A DNA stretch of 64,000 nt from contig CAWAUO010000011.1 in assembly GCA_963785245.1 (NCBI GenBank), positions 186,001-250,000 of the forward strand. The letters run 5' to 3'. Shown here piece after piece: positions 26,224 through 34,217 of this stretch; position 1 is the stretch's first letter; the number at the start of each line of letters is the position of its first letter. The position numbers and the translations under genes are program-made. The notes beneath the pieces are model-generated. The model was given only the letters and a program-made list of their open reading frames with translations. It was not told the origin of the DNA and searched no databases. The stretch comes from JAHEEL01 sp963785245. Lineage in GTDB: Bacteria; Actinomycetota; Acidimicrobiia; Spongiisociales; UBA5794.

Positions 26224-27063
26224 GTGGACCCCGTACGACGCTTCGAACGACCGTCTCTCCGTAGGCCGCGCGCGATCCTGGCCTTCGAAGGATGGAACGA
26301 CGCCTGCGATGCAGCGTCCGGCGCGCTGCACCACGCCCTCGACCGGTGGGATGTCAAGCGACCCTTCGCTGTGATCGAGTCTGAAGAATTCTTCGACTTC
26401 CAGGAGCACCGCCCTGAGGTCACCGTCCTCGACGGCCGCGTCGAGTCGATGACCTGGCCCGAGACCCGCTTCTACGCCGTCATCCGCCCCGATCAGGACC
26501 ACGACCTCGTGGTCGTCGTCGGGGACGAACCGACGTTCCGATGGAAGACGTTCGCCCGGACCGTCGCCGCCGTACTCTCCGACTGCGGTGTGGAGTCGGC
26601 CACCATGCTCGGGGCCTACATCGGTTCGGTCACCCACTCGATGCCCGTTCCACTCTCCGGCGTCGCCACCGATCCAACAACGCTCGCAGCCAGCGGCCTG
26701 CCGCCCACCGACTACAACGGACCCACCGGGATCGTCGCGGTGCTTGGCGAGGCGTGCAAGGAGACGGGGATCCCTGCAACCAGCATCTGGGCAGCAACCC
26801 CTCACTATCTCGCAGCGAACGAGAACCCGATGGCCATGCGAGCGCTGCTGCGCAAGGCAGGCCAGATCATCGGATTCGCGGGGGACAGCGAGGAACTGCG
26901 GGGACTCGAGGCCGAGTTCATTCTGCAGGTCGACGAAGCGGTCGCCGAGTCCGACGATCTCGCCGAGTACGTCCGGGAGGTCGCCGAGAACGACCGAACG
27001 CTGGATCCAGGCCGGTCGGGCGAACTGTTCGACGAGATCGAGCGCTTCCTCAAAGACGTCTAA
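26224..27063 (+). CDS. PAC2-family protein (proteasome assembly chaperone-like)
   Basis: A 279-residue protein with the PAC2 fold signatures ILAFEGWNDACDAASGALHHAL, FRWKTFARTVAAVLSDCGV, GAYIGSVTHSMPVPLSG and TSIWAATPHYLAANENPMAMRALL. Homologues are widespread in actinobacteria, which have a 20S proteasome, but their biochemical role is unsettled. It is divergent from the hydrogenase operon. The stop is followed within 3 bases by a palindromic repeat. GTG at 26224 is chosen from the -10 box. Confidence 0.88.
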   Translation: MDPVRRFERPSLRRPRAILAFEGWNDACDAASGALHHALDRWDVKRPFAVIESEEFFDFQEHRPEVTVLDGRVESMTWPETRFYAVIRPDQDHDLVVVVGDEPTFRWKTFARTVAAVLSDCGVESATMLGAYIGSVTHSMPVPLSGVATDPTTLAASGLPPTDYNGPTGIVAVLGEACKETGIPATSIWAATPHYLAANENPMAMRALLRKAGQIIGFAGDSEELRGLEAEFILQVDEAVAESDDLAEYVREVAENDRTLDPGRSGELFDEIERFLKDV

Positions 27064-27065
27064 CG

Positions 27066-27225
27066 CTGCGAACCCAGGGTTCTCCACCTCGTATAGGACG
27101 CCACGAACCCAGGGTTCTCGACCTTGTATGTGACGCCGTCAGCCCGCGGAATGCATTGGCGCGACTGCCCCGGTCATTCTGTGGGCCGACGGCGCCAAAT
27201 GGAAAGCGGAGAACCCTGGGTTCGC
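27066..27225. repeat. MITE-like palindromic element, copy A
   Basis: A 160-bp near-palindrome with terminal inverted repeats CTGCGAACCCAGGGTTCTCC (27066-27085) and GGAGAACCCTGGGTTCGC (27208-27225). An internal pair GACGCCGTCAGCCCGCGGAATG-like and CATTCTGTGGGCCGACGGCG pairs as well. The left end is duplicated in tandem with a 35-base period (second copy from 27104). The reverse complement of copy B at 52402-52528 aligns to it end to end. It has no coding capacity. It starts 3 bases after the PAC2 stop. Confidence 0.85.
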
Positions 27226-27245
27226 TGATTGGTCGGGGAACGAGC

Positions 27246-27270
27246 ACCGCCCACGGTGACCGTGGGCGGT
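27246..27270 (-). terminator. Hairpin terminator after bS22 gene
   Basis: An 11-bp perfect stem, ACCGCCCACGG / CCGTGGGCGGT, with a 3-base loop, lies 8 bases beyond the bS22 stop codon. There is no T-tract, as common in high-GC actinobacteria. Confidence 0.65.
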
Positions 27271-27278
27271 GAGAAGAA

Positions 27279-27371
27279 CTACTTCTTTGTCTTGTGGCGA
27301 TTCGCCTTGATGCGCTTGCGATACTTGTGCTTGCTCATCTTTTTCCGACGCTTCTTGATCAGCGAACCCAT
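27279..27371 (-). CDS. Small ribosomal subunit protein bS22 (AURKAIP1/COX24 family)
   Basis: A 30-codon gene encoding MGSLIKKRRKKMSKHKYRKR followed by IKANRHKTKK. This matches the very basic actinobacterial bS22 (MGSVIKKRRKRMSKKKHRK...), a 30S protein homologous to the mitochondrial COX24/mS38 C-terminus. Known mycobacterial versions are about 33 residues. GAGGT lies 8 bases before the ATG and a hairpin follows the stop. It is short enough to be missed by most gene callers. Confidence 0.92.
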   Translation of the reverse strand: MGSLIKKRRKKMSKHKYRKRIKANRHKTKK

Positions 27372-27381
27372 TCAGGAGACC

Positions 27382-27438
27382 TCATCTCAACGATTTCGGG
27401 GACCGGTTCCGGCGGCGGCGAGGCCGGCCGGAGCCCAT
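27382..27438 (-). CDS. Possible 18-codon leader peptide upstream of bS22
   Basis: ATG at 27436-27438 has a good GAGGAG ribosome-binding site. It encodes MGSGRPRRRRNRSPKSLR and stops 10 bases before the bS22 start. The peptide is strongly basic and also starts MGS. It could be a regulatory leader ORF, a remnant, or chance. Confidence 0.3.
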   Translation of the reverse strand: MGSGRPRRRRNRSPKSLR

Positions 27439-27449
27439 AAGGTCTCCTC

Positions 27450-27479
27450 AGGATAGGCCTGTCGGTGTTCAGGCGTCAC
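27450..27479 (-). promoter_or_regulatory. Promoter of bS22 transcript
   Basis: Minus-strand GTGACG (27474-27479) and TATCCT (27450-27455) are separated by 18 bases, a fair sigma-70-type match ahead of the leader ORF and bS22. Confidence 0.4.
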
Positions 27480-27492
27480 TTTGCCAGCCGTT

Positions 27493-28329
27493 CTAGCGCA
27501 ATCCGTCGTAGTCGACCGGCAGAACGCGGACCACCCCGAGGCCGTCGAGGACCCGCTCCAGGGCCGCGATCACCGCTCCCTCGGTCTCTGCTGTGGCCAA
27601 GGCCAGGGTGGTTGGTCCGGCCCCCGACCAGGCGGAATGCAGCGCCCCCGCGCCGCGGGCAGCCTCGATCATTGCGGTCGTGACCGGCGAGAGCGGCCCG
27701 CGAGCCTGTTCGTGGAACTCGTCGCCTGCCGCTGAAGCGAACGCCGCCGGATCACCGGTACGAAGACCCTCAACGAGGAGCACGGCCCTCCCCACGTTGC
27801 GCGCAGCCGAGGCGAGAGGGACCTGAGCCGGCACCACCTCGCGGGCGTGGCGTGTCGCGAGTCTCGTCTCCGGAATGCCGACGATCGGCAGGAGGTCGCT
27901 GCTGAACTCGAGTCGGTAGGGGCCAGCCAAACCAACCGCCATGAGACCACCGAACACGGCAGGTGCTGCGTTGTCACCGTGCCCCTCGATCTCGGCAATC
28001 AGTTCGTAGATCTCGTCGCGGACCGGTTCCCGTCCGATCGCCCGCTGTGCGGCTGCTGCAGCTGCTGCGGTCACGGCCGAGGACGAACCGAGACCCCTGG
28101 TCCTTGGAACCTCATTCTGCACGACAAGAGCCATCGGCCGCCCGACCGCAGCCATGACGGCACCAAACAGCATGTCACCGGGCTCAAGTTCGACCGGACC
28201 TTCCCCGTCGTCCGCGCTCATCCGGTCAGCGGGAGCGGCCTCAACGACGCACCGCAGACCGAGCGCCAATCCGAGCACGTCGAAACCAGGGCCCAGATTT
28301 CCAGAGGAAGCCGGAGCGGATGCCTTCAT
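27493..28329 (-). CDS. thrB: Homoserine kinase
   Basis: A 278-residue GHMP kinase. It has PASSGNLGPGFDVLGLAL at the N-terminus, the phosphate-binding motif PRTRGLGSSSAVTAAAAA, and GDNAAPAVFGG. Motif 3 is GALHSAWSGAGPTTLALA. It phosphorylates homoserine on the threonine route. The ATG overlaps the upstream cation-efflux gene stop by 4 bases. No other threonine genes lie in the window. Confidence 0.93.
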   Translation of the reverse strand: MKASAPASSGNLGPGFDVLGLALGLRCVVEAAPADRMSADDGEGPVELEPGDMLFGAVMAAVGRPMALVVQNEVPRTRGLGSSSAVTAAAAAAAQRAIGREPVRDEIYELIAEIEGHGDNAAPAVFGGLMAVGLAGPYRLEFSSDLLPIVGIPETRLATRHAREVVPAQVPLASAARNVGRAVLLVEGLRTGDPAAFASAAGDEFHEQARGPLSPVTTAMIEAARGAGALHSAWSGAGPTTLALATAETEGAVIAALERVLDGLGVVRVLPVDYDGLR

Positions 28330-29237
28330 CGATCGACCGGTTCGATGAAGATGCGGGTCGCCTCCGGAACGGCCTCGACGATATGCGCCTCGATCTCCAC
28401 GATCGCGGCCTCGATTCGGTCACCGTCGATTCCTTCGTCGAACTCGACATCCATCGTCACCAGAACCTCGTCTGGAGCGAGTTGCATCGTGAGGAGACGG
28501 TCGACCGTGCGAGCATCGGCAACGGACAACGCAGCAGCCCGGATCTTCGCTCGCTCTTCACGCGTCGCCGACTCGCCAATGAGGAGCGACTTCATCTCAA
28601 CCGCAAGCACCCACGCCACACCCGCAAGCAGCACACCGATGAGCACCGAGGCGATCCCATCCCAGATCGCGTCCTCGGTCAGTCGTGCGATCGTAAGACC
28701 GGCCGCAGCAATGAACAGACCGACCAGGGCGGCGCTGTCCTCGAACAACACCACCAGCAGCGACGGGTCCTTCGACTCCTTGATGGTCTTGCGGAAGGTG
28801 CGCCCGGCGCGCTGCTTGTTGAATTCCTTGAGGGCCGGTCGAAAGGCGATGAACCCTTCGAAAATCGCTGCGATCGCGAGGACGGCCATCGAGAGCCAGA
28901 AGCCCTCGTCTCCGTGGCCGTGCGGATCCCGGATCTTCGAGACACCGGAGATGATCGAAATGACCGAACCTCCGACGAAGAGGAACACGGCAACCATGAA
29001 GCTCCAGAAGTACATCTCCTTGCCGCGCCCATAGGGGTGTTGCACGCTCGCATCGAAACGCGACGCGGCGTGACCCCTGAGCAGGAACAGTTGGTTGCCG
29101 GAATCAGCAAGCGAGTGGATGCCCTCTGAGAGCATCGCACTGCTCCCGGAAATCGCTGCAGCGATGAACTTCGTAACCGCAATCCCTGCATTGGCCACGA
29201 GCGCGAGGATGACGAGCCGTTTCGATTCCGATGCCAT
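28326..29237 (-). CDS. Cation diffusion facilitator family transporter
   Basis: A 303-residue CDF protein with six TM helices. The TM2 metal-site HxxxD is present (His41, Asp45 in EGIHSLADSGNQ), a second DxxxD-like site lies in FEDSAALVGLF, and a cytoplasmic ferredoxin-like C-terminal domain follows from about residue 215. It exports divalent metals such as Zn(II) by proton antiport. HD-type rather than DD-type TM2 is usual for zinc. It is translationally coupled to thrB, probably by chance rather than function. Confidence 0.9.
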   Translation of the reverse strand: MASESKRLVILALVANAGIAVTKFIAAAISGSSAMLSEGIHSLADSGNQLFLLRGHAASRFDASVQHPYGRGKEMYFWSFMVAVFLFVGGSVISIISGVSKIRDPHGHGDEGFWLSMAVLAIAAIFEGFIAFRPALKEFNKQRAGRTFRKTIKESKDPSLLVVLFEDSAALVGLFIAAAGLTIARLTEDAIWDGIASVLIGVLLAGVAWVLAVEMKSLLIGESATREERAKIRAAALSVADARTVDRLLTMQLAPDEVLVTMDVEFDEGIDGDRIEAAIVEIEAHIVEAVPEATRIFIEPVDR

Positions 29238-29245
29238 GGGAGGGG

Positions 29246-29251
29246 AGCGTA
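29246..29251 (-). promoter_or_regulatory. -10 box of CDF-thrB operon
   Basis: Minus-strand TACGCT, 8 bases before the ATG at 29237. Confidence 0.4.
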
Positions 29252-29295
29252 GTGCGGCACTCGTCCTCGATTGCCTCGAACTGGTCCGGTTTCGG

Positions 29296-30537
<1,242 letters not shown>

Positions 30538-30546
30538 GGTTCCATC

Positions 30547-30566
30547 CTGTCACACGCATGTGACAG
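30547..30566. promoter_or_regulatory. Palindromic operator between dinB and VOC gene
   Basis: CTGTCACA-CGCA-TGTGACAG is a perfect 8-bp inverted repeat 10 bases from each start codon. It is not an actinobacterial LexA box (GAAC-N4-GTTC type). The core GTGTGACAGGA also occurs beside dnaB and ssb. Confidence 0.55.
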
Positions 30567-30576
30567 AATTGCTGGC

Positions 30577-30984
30577 ATGTCTCCACAATTCGATGCCATC
30601 GGAATCGTCGTCTCGGACATGGCTGCTTCGGTTGCCTTCTATCGGCTCTTCGGGCTCTCGTTCCCCGAGGGCGGCGAGGCCGAGGGGCATGTCGAGGCGG
30701 TCCTGCCGGGAGGTGCGCGCCTGATGCTCGACACCGAGGCGTTGGTGCGTTCCTTCGACCCAACGTTCCGGCCGCCGTCCGAGGCTGGTCGGATCGGCCT
30801 GGCCTTTCTCTGCGAGGACCCCGACGAAGTCGATCTGGTCTACGACGCCGTCCTCGACGCCGGACACACGGGAGAACGTCCTCCGTGGGACGCTTTCTGG
30901 GGGCAGCGGTACACGACCGTTCTCGATCCAGACGGCAACAGCATCGACCTCTTTGCACCGCTCGAAGACGATCGGGACAGCTAG
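30577..30984 (+). CDS. VOC-family (glyoxalase/bleomycin resistance) protein
   Basis: A 135-residue protein with the paired beta-alpha-beta-beta-beta modules of the VOC fold: FDAIGIVVSDMAASVAFYRLFGL at the start and TTVLDPDGNSIDLFAPL at the end. Usual metal ligands His/Glu are partly absent in the first module (FDAIGIVV). It is divergent from dinB, sharing a palindromic site. Its stop overlaps the next, convergent gene by 4 bases. Substrate unknown. Confidence 0.85.
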   Translation: MSPQFDAIGIVVSDMAASVAFYRLFGLSFPEGGEAEGHVEAVLPGGARLMLDTEALVRSFDPTFRPPSEAGRIGLAFLCEDPDEVDLVYDAVLDAGHTGERPPWDAFWGQRYTTVLDPDGNSIDLFAPLEDDRDS

Positions 30985-31913
30985 ACCGAGACGAGTTCTC
31001 GGGTGGTGGTGTCGTCGGAGACGCGTTCGGAGGCGGCTGGCGGCACAGTGCGTTCCCGCTGAGGCCGCCGGACGATCCAGATTGCGGCGGCGATCAGTGC
31101 CGCGACGCTGCCGATGATCACGAACACGTGCAGGTTGCTCGCGACGATGATGGCTCCGCCGCGTCGGAGCGGCGACCGACCACCATCGGGATCGAGCACC
31201 CAGCCGCCAAACCGGAACAACACGGCGAACGACAGCGCAGAGAAAGCGACCCGCGTCGCGAGGCCGCGTACCGTCGGCCACCGGTCTTCCGCGATGGCGA
31301 CTGCCATCGAGCCGAAGAGGAGCAACATCCCGGCGGACACGAGCACACCGAGGGTCAGGATATCGTTCGCCTCTTCGGCGACGACGCCGACCGAGACCGC
31401 TTCCCCAGCATCCAGAGCAACGGGATCGAGCGAGTCGACGGTCGCCTCGACGGACGCTGCCGGAACCTCGAGCCCTTGCGCTGCGAGTTCATCCACCACT
31501 TCGGGGACGAGCGGAGCGAGCGCGGAAGACACATCGACCGTCACTTCGCTGCCAGGCGGCGCTACGAGCGCATCGACGACCTGATCGATGAGAGCATCAA
31601 CGGCTGCTGCAGCCTGCGGGCGGCCTTCGAGTTCGTCCAGCACACGTTCGGCATCGACCGGGCCAACGCCATCCGTCGCTGCGAGCCCTTCGCCAACCCA
31701 ATCCCACACGCGGTCCGTCACGAGATCGGCGGACAGTGCCGCTTCGGTCGACCGGGTGATCGTGGCCTGGTCGACGGTGACGGCACGACCCCATATCGCG
31801 ACGAGGAGGAGCGTCGTCGAGAGGCCGAAGACCCACAGGACCCAGGGCAGCGCAAGACGTCGCGGCCTGAGCCAGCGACCGGGGCGAGATTGGGTATTGA
31901 TGATGCGGTTCAC
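30981..31913 (-). CDS. Membrane protein with exported helical domain, unknown function
   Basis: About 310 residues from GTG at 31911-31913; a GTG at 31937 would add 8. The N-terminus is basic, then TM1 (LPWVLWVFGLSTTLLLVAIW). A roughly 150-residue Ala/Val/Asp-rich exported region follows, then a TM pair (LGVLVSAGMLLLFGSMAVAI, VAFSALSFAVLFRFGGW) and a final TM (VFVIIGSVAALIAAAIWIV). The layout recalls actinobacterial membrane proteins annotated as hypothetical. No family is recognised. It is convergent with the VOC gene. Confidence 0.7.
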   Translation of the reverse strand: MNRIINTQSRPGRWLRPRRLALPWVLWVFGLSTTLLLVAIWGRAVTVDQATITRSTEAALSADLVTDRVWDWVGEGLAATDGVGPVDAERVLDELEGRPQAAAAVDALIDQVVDALVAPPGSEVTVDVSSALAPLVPEVVDELAAQGLEVPAASVEATVDSLDPVALDAGEAVSVGVVAEEANDILTLGVLVSAGMLLLFGSMAVAIAEDRWPTVRGLATRVAFSALSFAVLFRFGGWVLDPDGGRSPLRRGGAIIVASNLHVFVIIGSVAALIAAAIWIVRRPQRERTVPPAASERVSDDTTTRELVSV

Positions 31914-31920
31914 AACAAAT

Positions 31921-31943
31921 GCCCCCGGATCGAACACGGGGGC
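31921..31943 (-). terminator. Hairpin with T-rich tail just upstream of membrane-protein start
   Basis: On the minus strand GCCCCCG-9 bases-CGGGGGC is followed by ATTTGTTG and then the likely GTG start. It looks like an intrinsic terminator placed in the 5' leader, so it may act as an attenuator or end minus-strand read-through. Confidence 0.4.
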
Positions 31944-31993
31944 CTGGCATCAGGGTATCGGTCGTCTCAATTAGCCCAACGCCCGTCGTTGGC

Positions 31994-31999
31994 TACCGT
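31994..31999 (+). promoter_or_regulatory. -10 box of small membrane-protein gene
   Basis: TACCGT, 7 bases before GTG at 32007; it overlaps the alternative GTG at 31998, arguing for the later start. Confidence 0.4.
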
Positions 32000-32006
32000 G
32001 CCATCC

Positions 32007-32231
32007 GTGAACGACGTCGACATTGTTGAGATCCTCGACCTGGACCGACTCCTCGTCCTCATGGTCCTCGCCATGGGTCTGGCGATGGTGTTTGGCAACG
32101 GATTCGCCATCTGGCAGAACCGGCGCGGGAAGAAGCCGAAGGGTGAGGAAGGCGAACTGCGCGGAACGCGTGCCTATTGGCTCCTCGGCGTCGGTCTCGT
32201 CATGACGATCTGGGGCCTCGTCTCGCTCTAG
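32007..32231 (+). CDS. Small two-TM membrane protein, unknown function
   Basis: 74 residues: VNDVDIVEILDLDRLLVLMV begins an acidic then hydrophobic first helix (to about residue 33), followed by a basic loop (QNRRGKKPKGEEGELRGTR) and a second helix (AYWLLGVGLVMTIWGLVSL). The basic loop should be cytoplasmic. No family recognised. Start chosen from the -10 box at 31994-31999. Confidence 0.65.
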   Translation: MNDVDIVEILDLDRLLVLMVLAMGLAMVFGNGFAIWQNRRGKKPKGEEGELRGTRAYWLLGVGLVMTIWGLVSL

Positions 32232-32257
32232 CCTCGAACGGAGACATCCGGGACCGC

Positions 32258-32263
32258 TACAAT
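32258..32263 (+). promoter_or_regulatory. -10 box of tRNA-Gly gene
   Basis: TACAAT ends 11 bases before the mature tRNA 5' end; no convincing -35. Confidence 0.5.
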
Positions 32264-32274
32264 CGCGGTCGTCC

Positions 32275-32348
32275 GCGGGTGTAGTTCAATGGCAGAACAT
32301 CAGCTTCCCAAGCTGAATACGGGAGTTCGATTCTCCTCACCCGCTCCA
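32275..32348 (+). tRNA. tRNA-Gly (anticodon CCC)
   Basis: The sequence folds as a cloverleaf. Acceptor GCGGGTG pairs with CACCCGC, followed by discriminator T and encoded CCA (32346-32348). Anticodon stem TCAGC/GCTGA encloses loop TTCCCAA, giving CCC for codon GGG. The T-arm is GGGAG-TTCGATT-CTCCT. Confidence 0.95.
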
Positions 32349-32429
32349 CGGGCTTCCGGTCGGTAGGGAATCCACCCGTCGGCGCAGCCCTCGTGTGCAA
32401 CCCCCGATCCCCACAGGAACACCAGCGCC

Positions 32430-33206
32430 ATGAACCCCTCGCCGATCACTGCCGTCGTGTTCGACCTCGGGGCCGTGCTTGTCGACTGGAACCCCGAGTA
32501 TCTCTACGCAAAGCTCATCCCCGACCCGGACGAGCGCCGCGTGTTCCTCGACGAGATCTGCACCCTCGAGTGGAACTACGCGATGGACGGTGGCCGCTCC
32601 GTTCGCGACGAGGTGGCGAAGCTTGCAGCGCAACACCCCGAGCACGCCGACCTCATCAACGCCTGGTGGGACCGCTGGCCGGAGATGCTCGGTGATGAGA
32701 TCCCGGGAACGCGGGCAATCGCAGAACGTATCTCTGCTTCCGGAATCCCGCTCTACGCCCTCACGAACTGGAGCGCAGAGACGTGGCCGCTCGGCCTTGC
32801 GGGATTCCCCTTCCTCGGTGAACTCTTCGACGGGATCGTCGTCTCGGGTGACGAAGGTGTTGTGAAGCCGGACCCGCGCCTCTTTGCGATTCTGCGCGAC
32901 CGGTACGGCCTCAATCCGGCGACCACCCTATTCATCGACGATTCTCCGAAGAACGTCGCCGCGGCCGACGAACTGGGCTACGTGGCGCATCTCTTCACGA
33001 GCGCGGACGATCTTGAAGCCTGGCTCAGGAACCTTGGCCTTCTCTCGTCCCGCCGGGTTCGGTTCGTTCCGCCGACGCTTCTGACGACCGCCCCGTGGCC
33101 GCCGGCACCGCTCCTTGTCGCCGTTCTCAGCCTGGTCTGGCTCTTCGCCATCGGCCTCCGGGTGAAGACCGGCGACCCGGACGCGCAGGTGCCCGCCACC
33201 GACTGA
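32430..33206 (+). CDS. HAD-superfamily (subfamily IA) phosphatase with C-terminal membrane helix
   Basis: A 258-residue protein. Residues 1-200 are a YihX-like HAD domain: motif I VVFDLGAVLVDWN, motif II LYALTNWSAE, motif III Lys in GVVKPDPRLF and motif IV LFIDDSPKNVAAA. An unusual extension of about 50 residues contains one hydrophobic helix (PLLVAVLSLVWLFAIGLRV), so the enzyme may be tail-anchored with its catalytic domain in the cytoplasm. Family members dephosphorylate small sugar phosphates or mononucleotides; the substrate is unknown. Confidence 0.82.
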   Translation: MNPSPITAVVFDLGAVLVDWNPEYLYAKLIPDPDERRVFLDEICTLEWNYAMDGGRSVRDEVAKLAAQHPEHADLINAWWDRWPEMLGDEIPGTRAIAERISASGIPLYALTNWSAETWPLGLAGFPFLGELFDGIVVSGDEGVVKPDPRLFAILRDRYGLNPATTLFIDDSPKNVAAADELGYVAHLFTSADDLEAWLRNLGLLSSRRVRFVPPTLLTTAPWPPAPLLVAVLSLVWLFAIGLRVKTGDPDAQVPATD

Positions 33207-33257
33207 CTCGCTCCCGGTCGCGCACGCCCGCCGGTCTGACGGTCCTGATGCCCGGTC

Positions 33258-33263
33258 TATCAT
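33258..33263 (+). promoter_or_regulatory. -10 box of dcd
   Basis: TATCAT, 8 bases before the dcd ATG. Confidence 0.45.
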
Positions 33264-33271
33264 CCGCGGCC

Positions 33272-33850
33272 ATGATCTTCTCCGACCGGACGATCCTCGA
33301 AGCCATCGACGCGGGCCGGGTCTCGATCGACCCGTTCGAACGCGACCTCGTCCAACCTTCGAGCGTCGACATTCGCTGCGATCACCGCTTCCGCGTCTTC
33401 GAGAACCACCGCTACCCACTGATCGATCCGAAGGCCCTCCAGAACGACCTAACCAAGGAGGTCGTGGCCTCCGAGGAGGCACCGTTCATCCTCCACCCGG
33501 GCGAGTTCGTACTCGGGACGACACTCGAGACCATTCGCCTCGGAAATGATGTGGTCGCCCGCCTCGAAGGCAAGTCGTCGCTGGGACGCCTCGGCCTCCT
33601 CATCCACTCAACGGCCGGCTTCATCGACCCGGGATTCCAGGGCCAGGTCACGCTGGAACTCTCGAACGTGGCCAACCTCCCGATCGCGATCTATCCCGAG
33701 ATGAAGATCGGCCAGATCAGTTTCTATCAGATGACGACCGCTGCCGACCATCCGTATGGATCAGTGGAGTTGGGGTCGAAGTACCAGGGACAGCAAGGGC
33801 CAACGGCGAGTCGGATGCACCGCGACTTCAAGGGAGGGACCGATGGCTAG
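33272..33850 (+). CDS. dcd: dCTP deaminase (possibly bifunctional dCTP deaminase/dUTPase)
   Basis: A 192-residue protein matching Dcd from MIFSDRTILEAIDAGRVSIDPF to GSKYQGQQGPTASRMHRDF. Motif VARLEGKSSLGRLGLLIHSTAGFIDPGFQGQVTLEL holds the catalytic Glu and the trimer-interface residues. Mycobacterial homologues convert dCTP directly to dUMP; the lid sequence here is similar, but which activity applies is inference. The frame is open upstream, but MIFSDRTI is the standard start and a -10 box precedes it. It overlaps the next gene by 8 bases. Confidence 0.95.
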   Translation: MIFSDRTILEAIDAGRVSIDPFERDLVQPSSVDIRCDHRFRVFENHRYPLIDPKALQNDLTKEVVASEEAPFILHPGEFVLGTTLETIRLGNDVVARLEGKSSLGRLGLLIHSTAGFIDPGFQGQVTLELSNVANLPIAIYPEMKIGQISFYQMTTAADHPYGSVELGSKYQGQQGPTASRMHRDFKGGTDG

Positions 33851-34205
33851 GCCGGAGGTGGCGCGGGTCGCGTCGATCATGCTCGACTGCAACGACCTCG
33901 ACAATATGGTGGCATTCTGGGGGGCGATCCTCGACGTGAAGGTGAAGAATCGGTTCCCCAACTACGTCTGGATGACGCGGGTCTCGCGCGGCGGACCGGC
34001 GCTCGCATTCCAGCAAGTCTCGGAGAAGAAGGCCTCCAAGAATCGCCTCCACCTCGACCTCAGCACCTCAGACCCCGAGTCGCTCGTAGCCCACGTCGAA
34101 GAACTCGGAGGCGAACGCCTCGAGGATCACGAGATCGCGGGATTCCACTGGACCGTTTGCGCGGATCCTGAGGGCAACGAGTTCTGCATCACGAAGACCC
34201 ACTGA
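33843..34205 (+). CDS. VOC-family (glyoxalase-like) protein
   Basis: A 120-residue protein of the glyoxalase_6 type: VASIMLDCNDLDNMVAFWGAILD, then LAFQQVSEKKASKNRLHLDLS and HWTVCADPEGNEFCI. His in RLHLDL and Glu in GNEFCI are candidate metal ligands. It is coupled to dcd by an 8-base overlap, with no obvious shared function. It is convergent with metH 12 bases away. Confidence 0.85.
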   Translation: MARPEVARVASIMLDCNDLDNMVAFWGAILDVKVKNRFPNYVWMTRVSRGGPALAFQQVSEKKASKNRLHLDLSTSDPESLVAHVEELGGERLEDHEIAGFHWTVCADPEGNEFCITKTH

Positions 34206-34217
34206 CCTGTCCATCGA

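Noticed and set aside
30538..30576. LexA/SOS box upstream of dinB
   Set aside because: The palindrome CTGTCACA-CGCA-TGTGACAG does not match the actinobacterial GAAC-N4-GTTC SOS box.
30885..31990. Long open frame antisense to the membrane protein and leading into the small two-TM gene
   Set aside because: Upstream residues are low-complexity Arg/Glu-rich shadow sequence; the real gene starts at GTG 32007.
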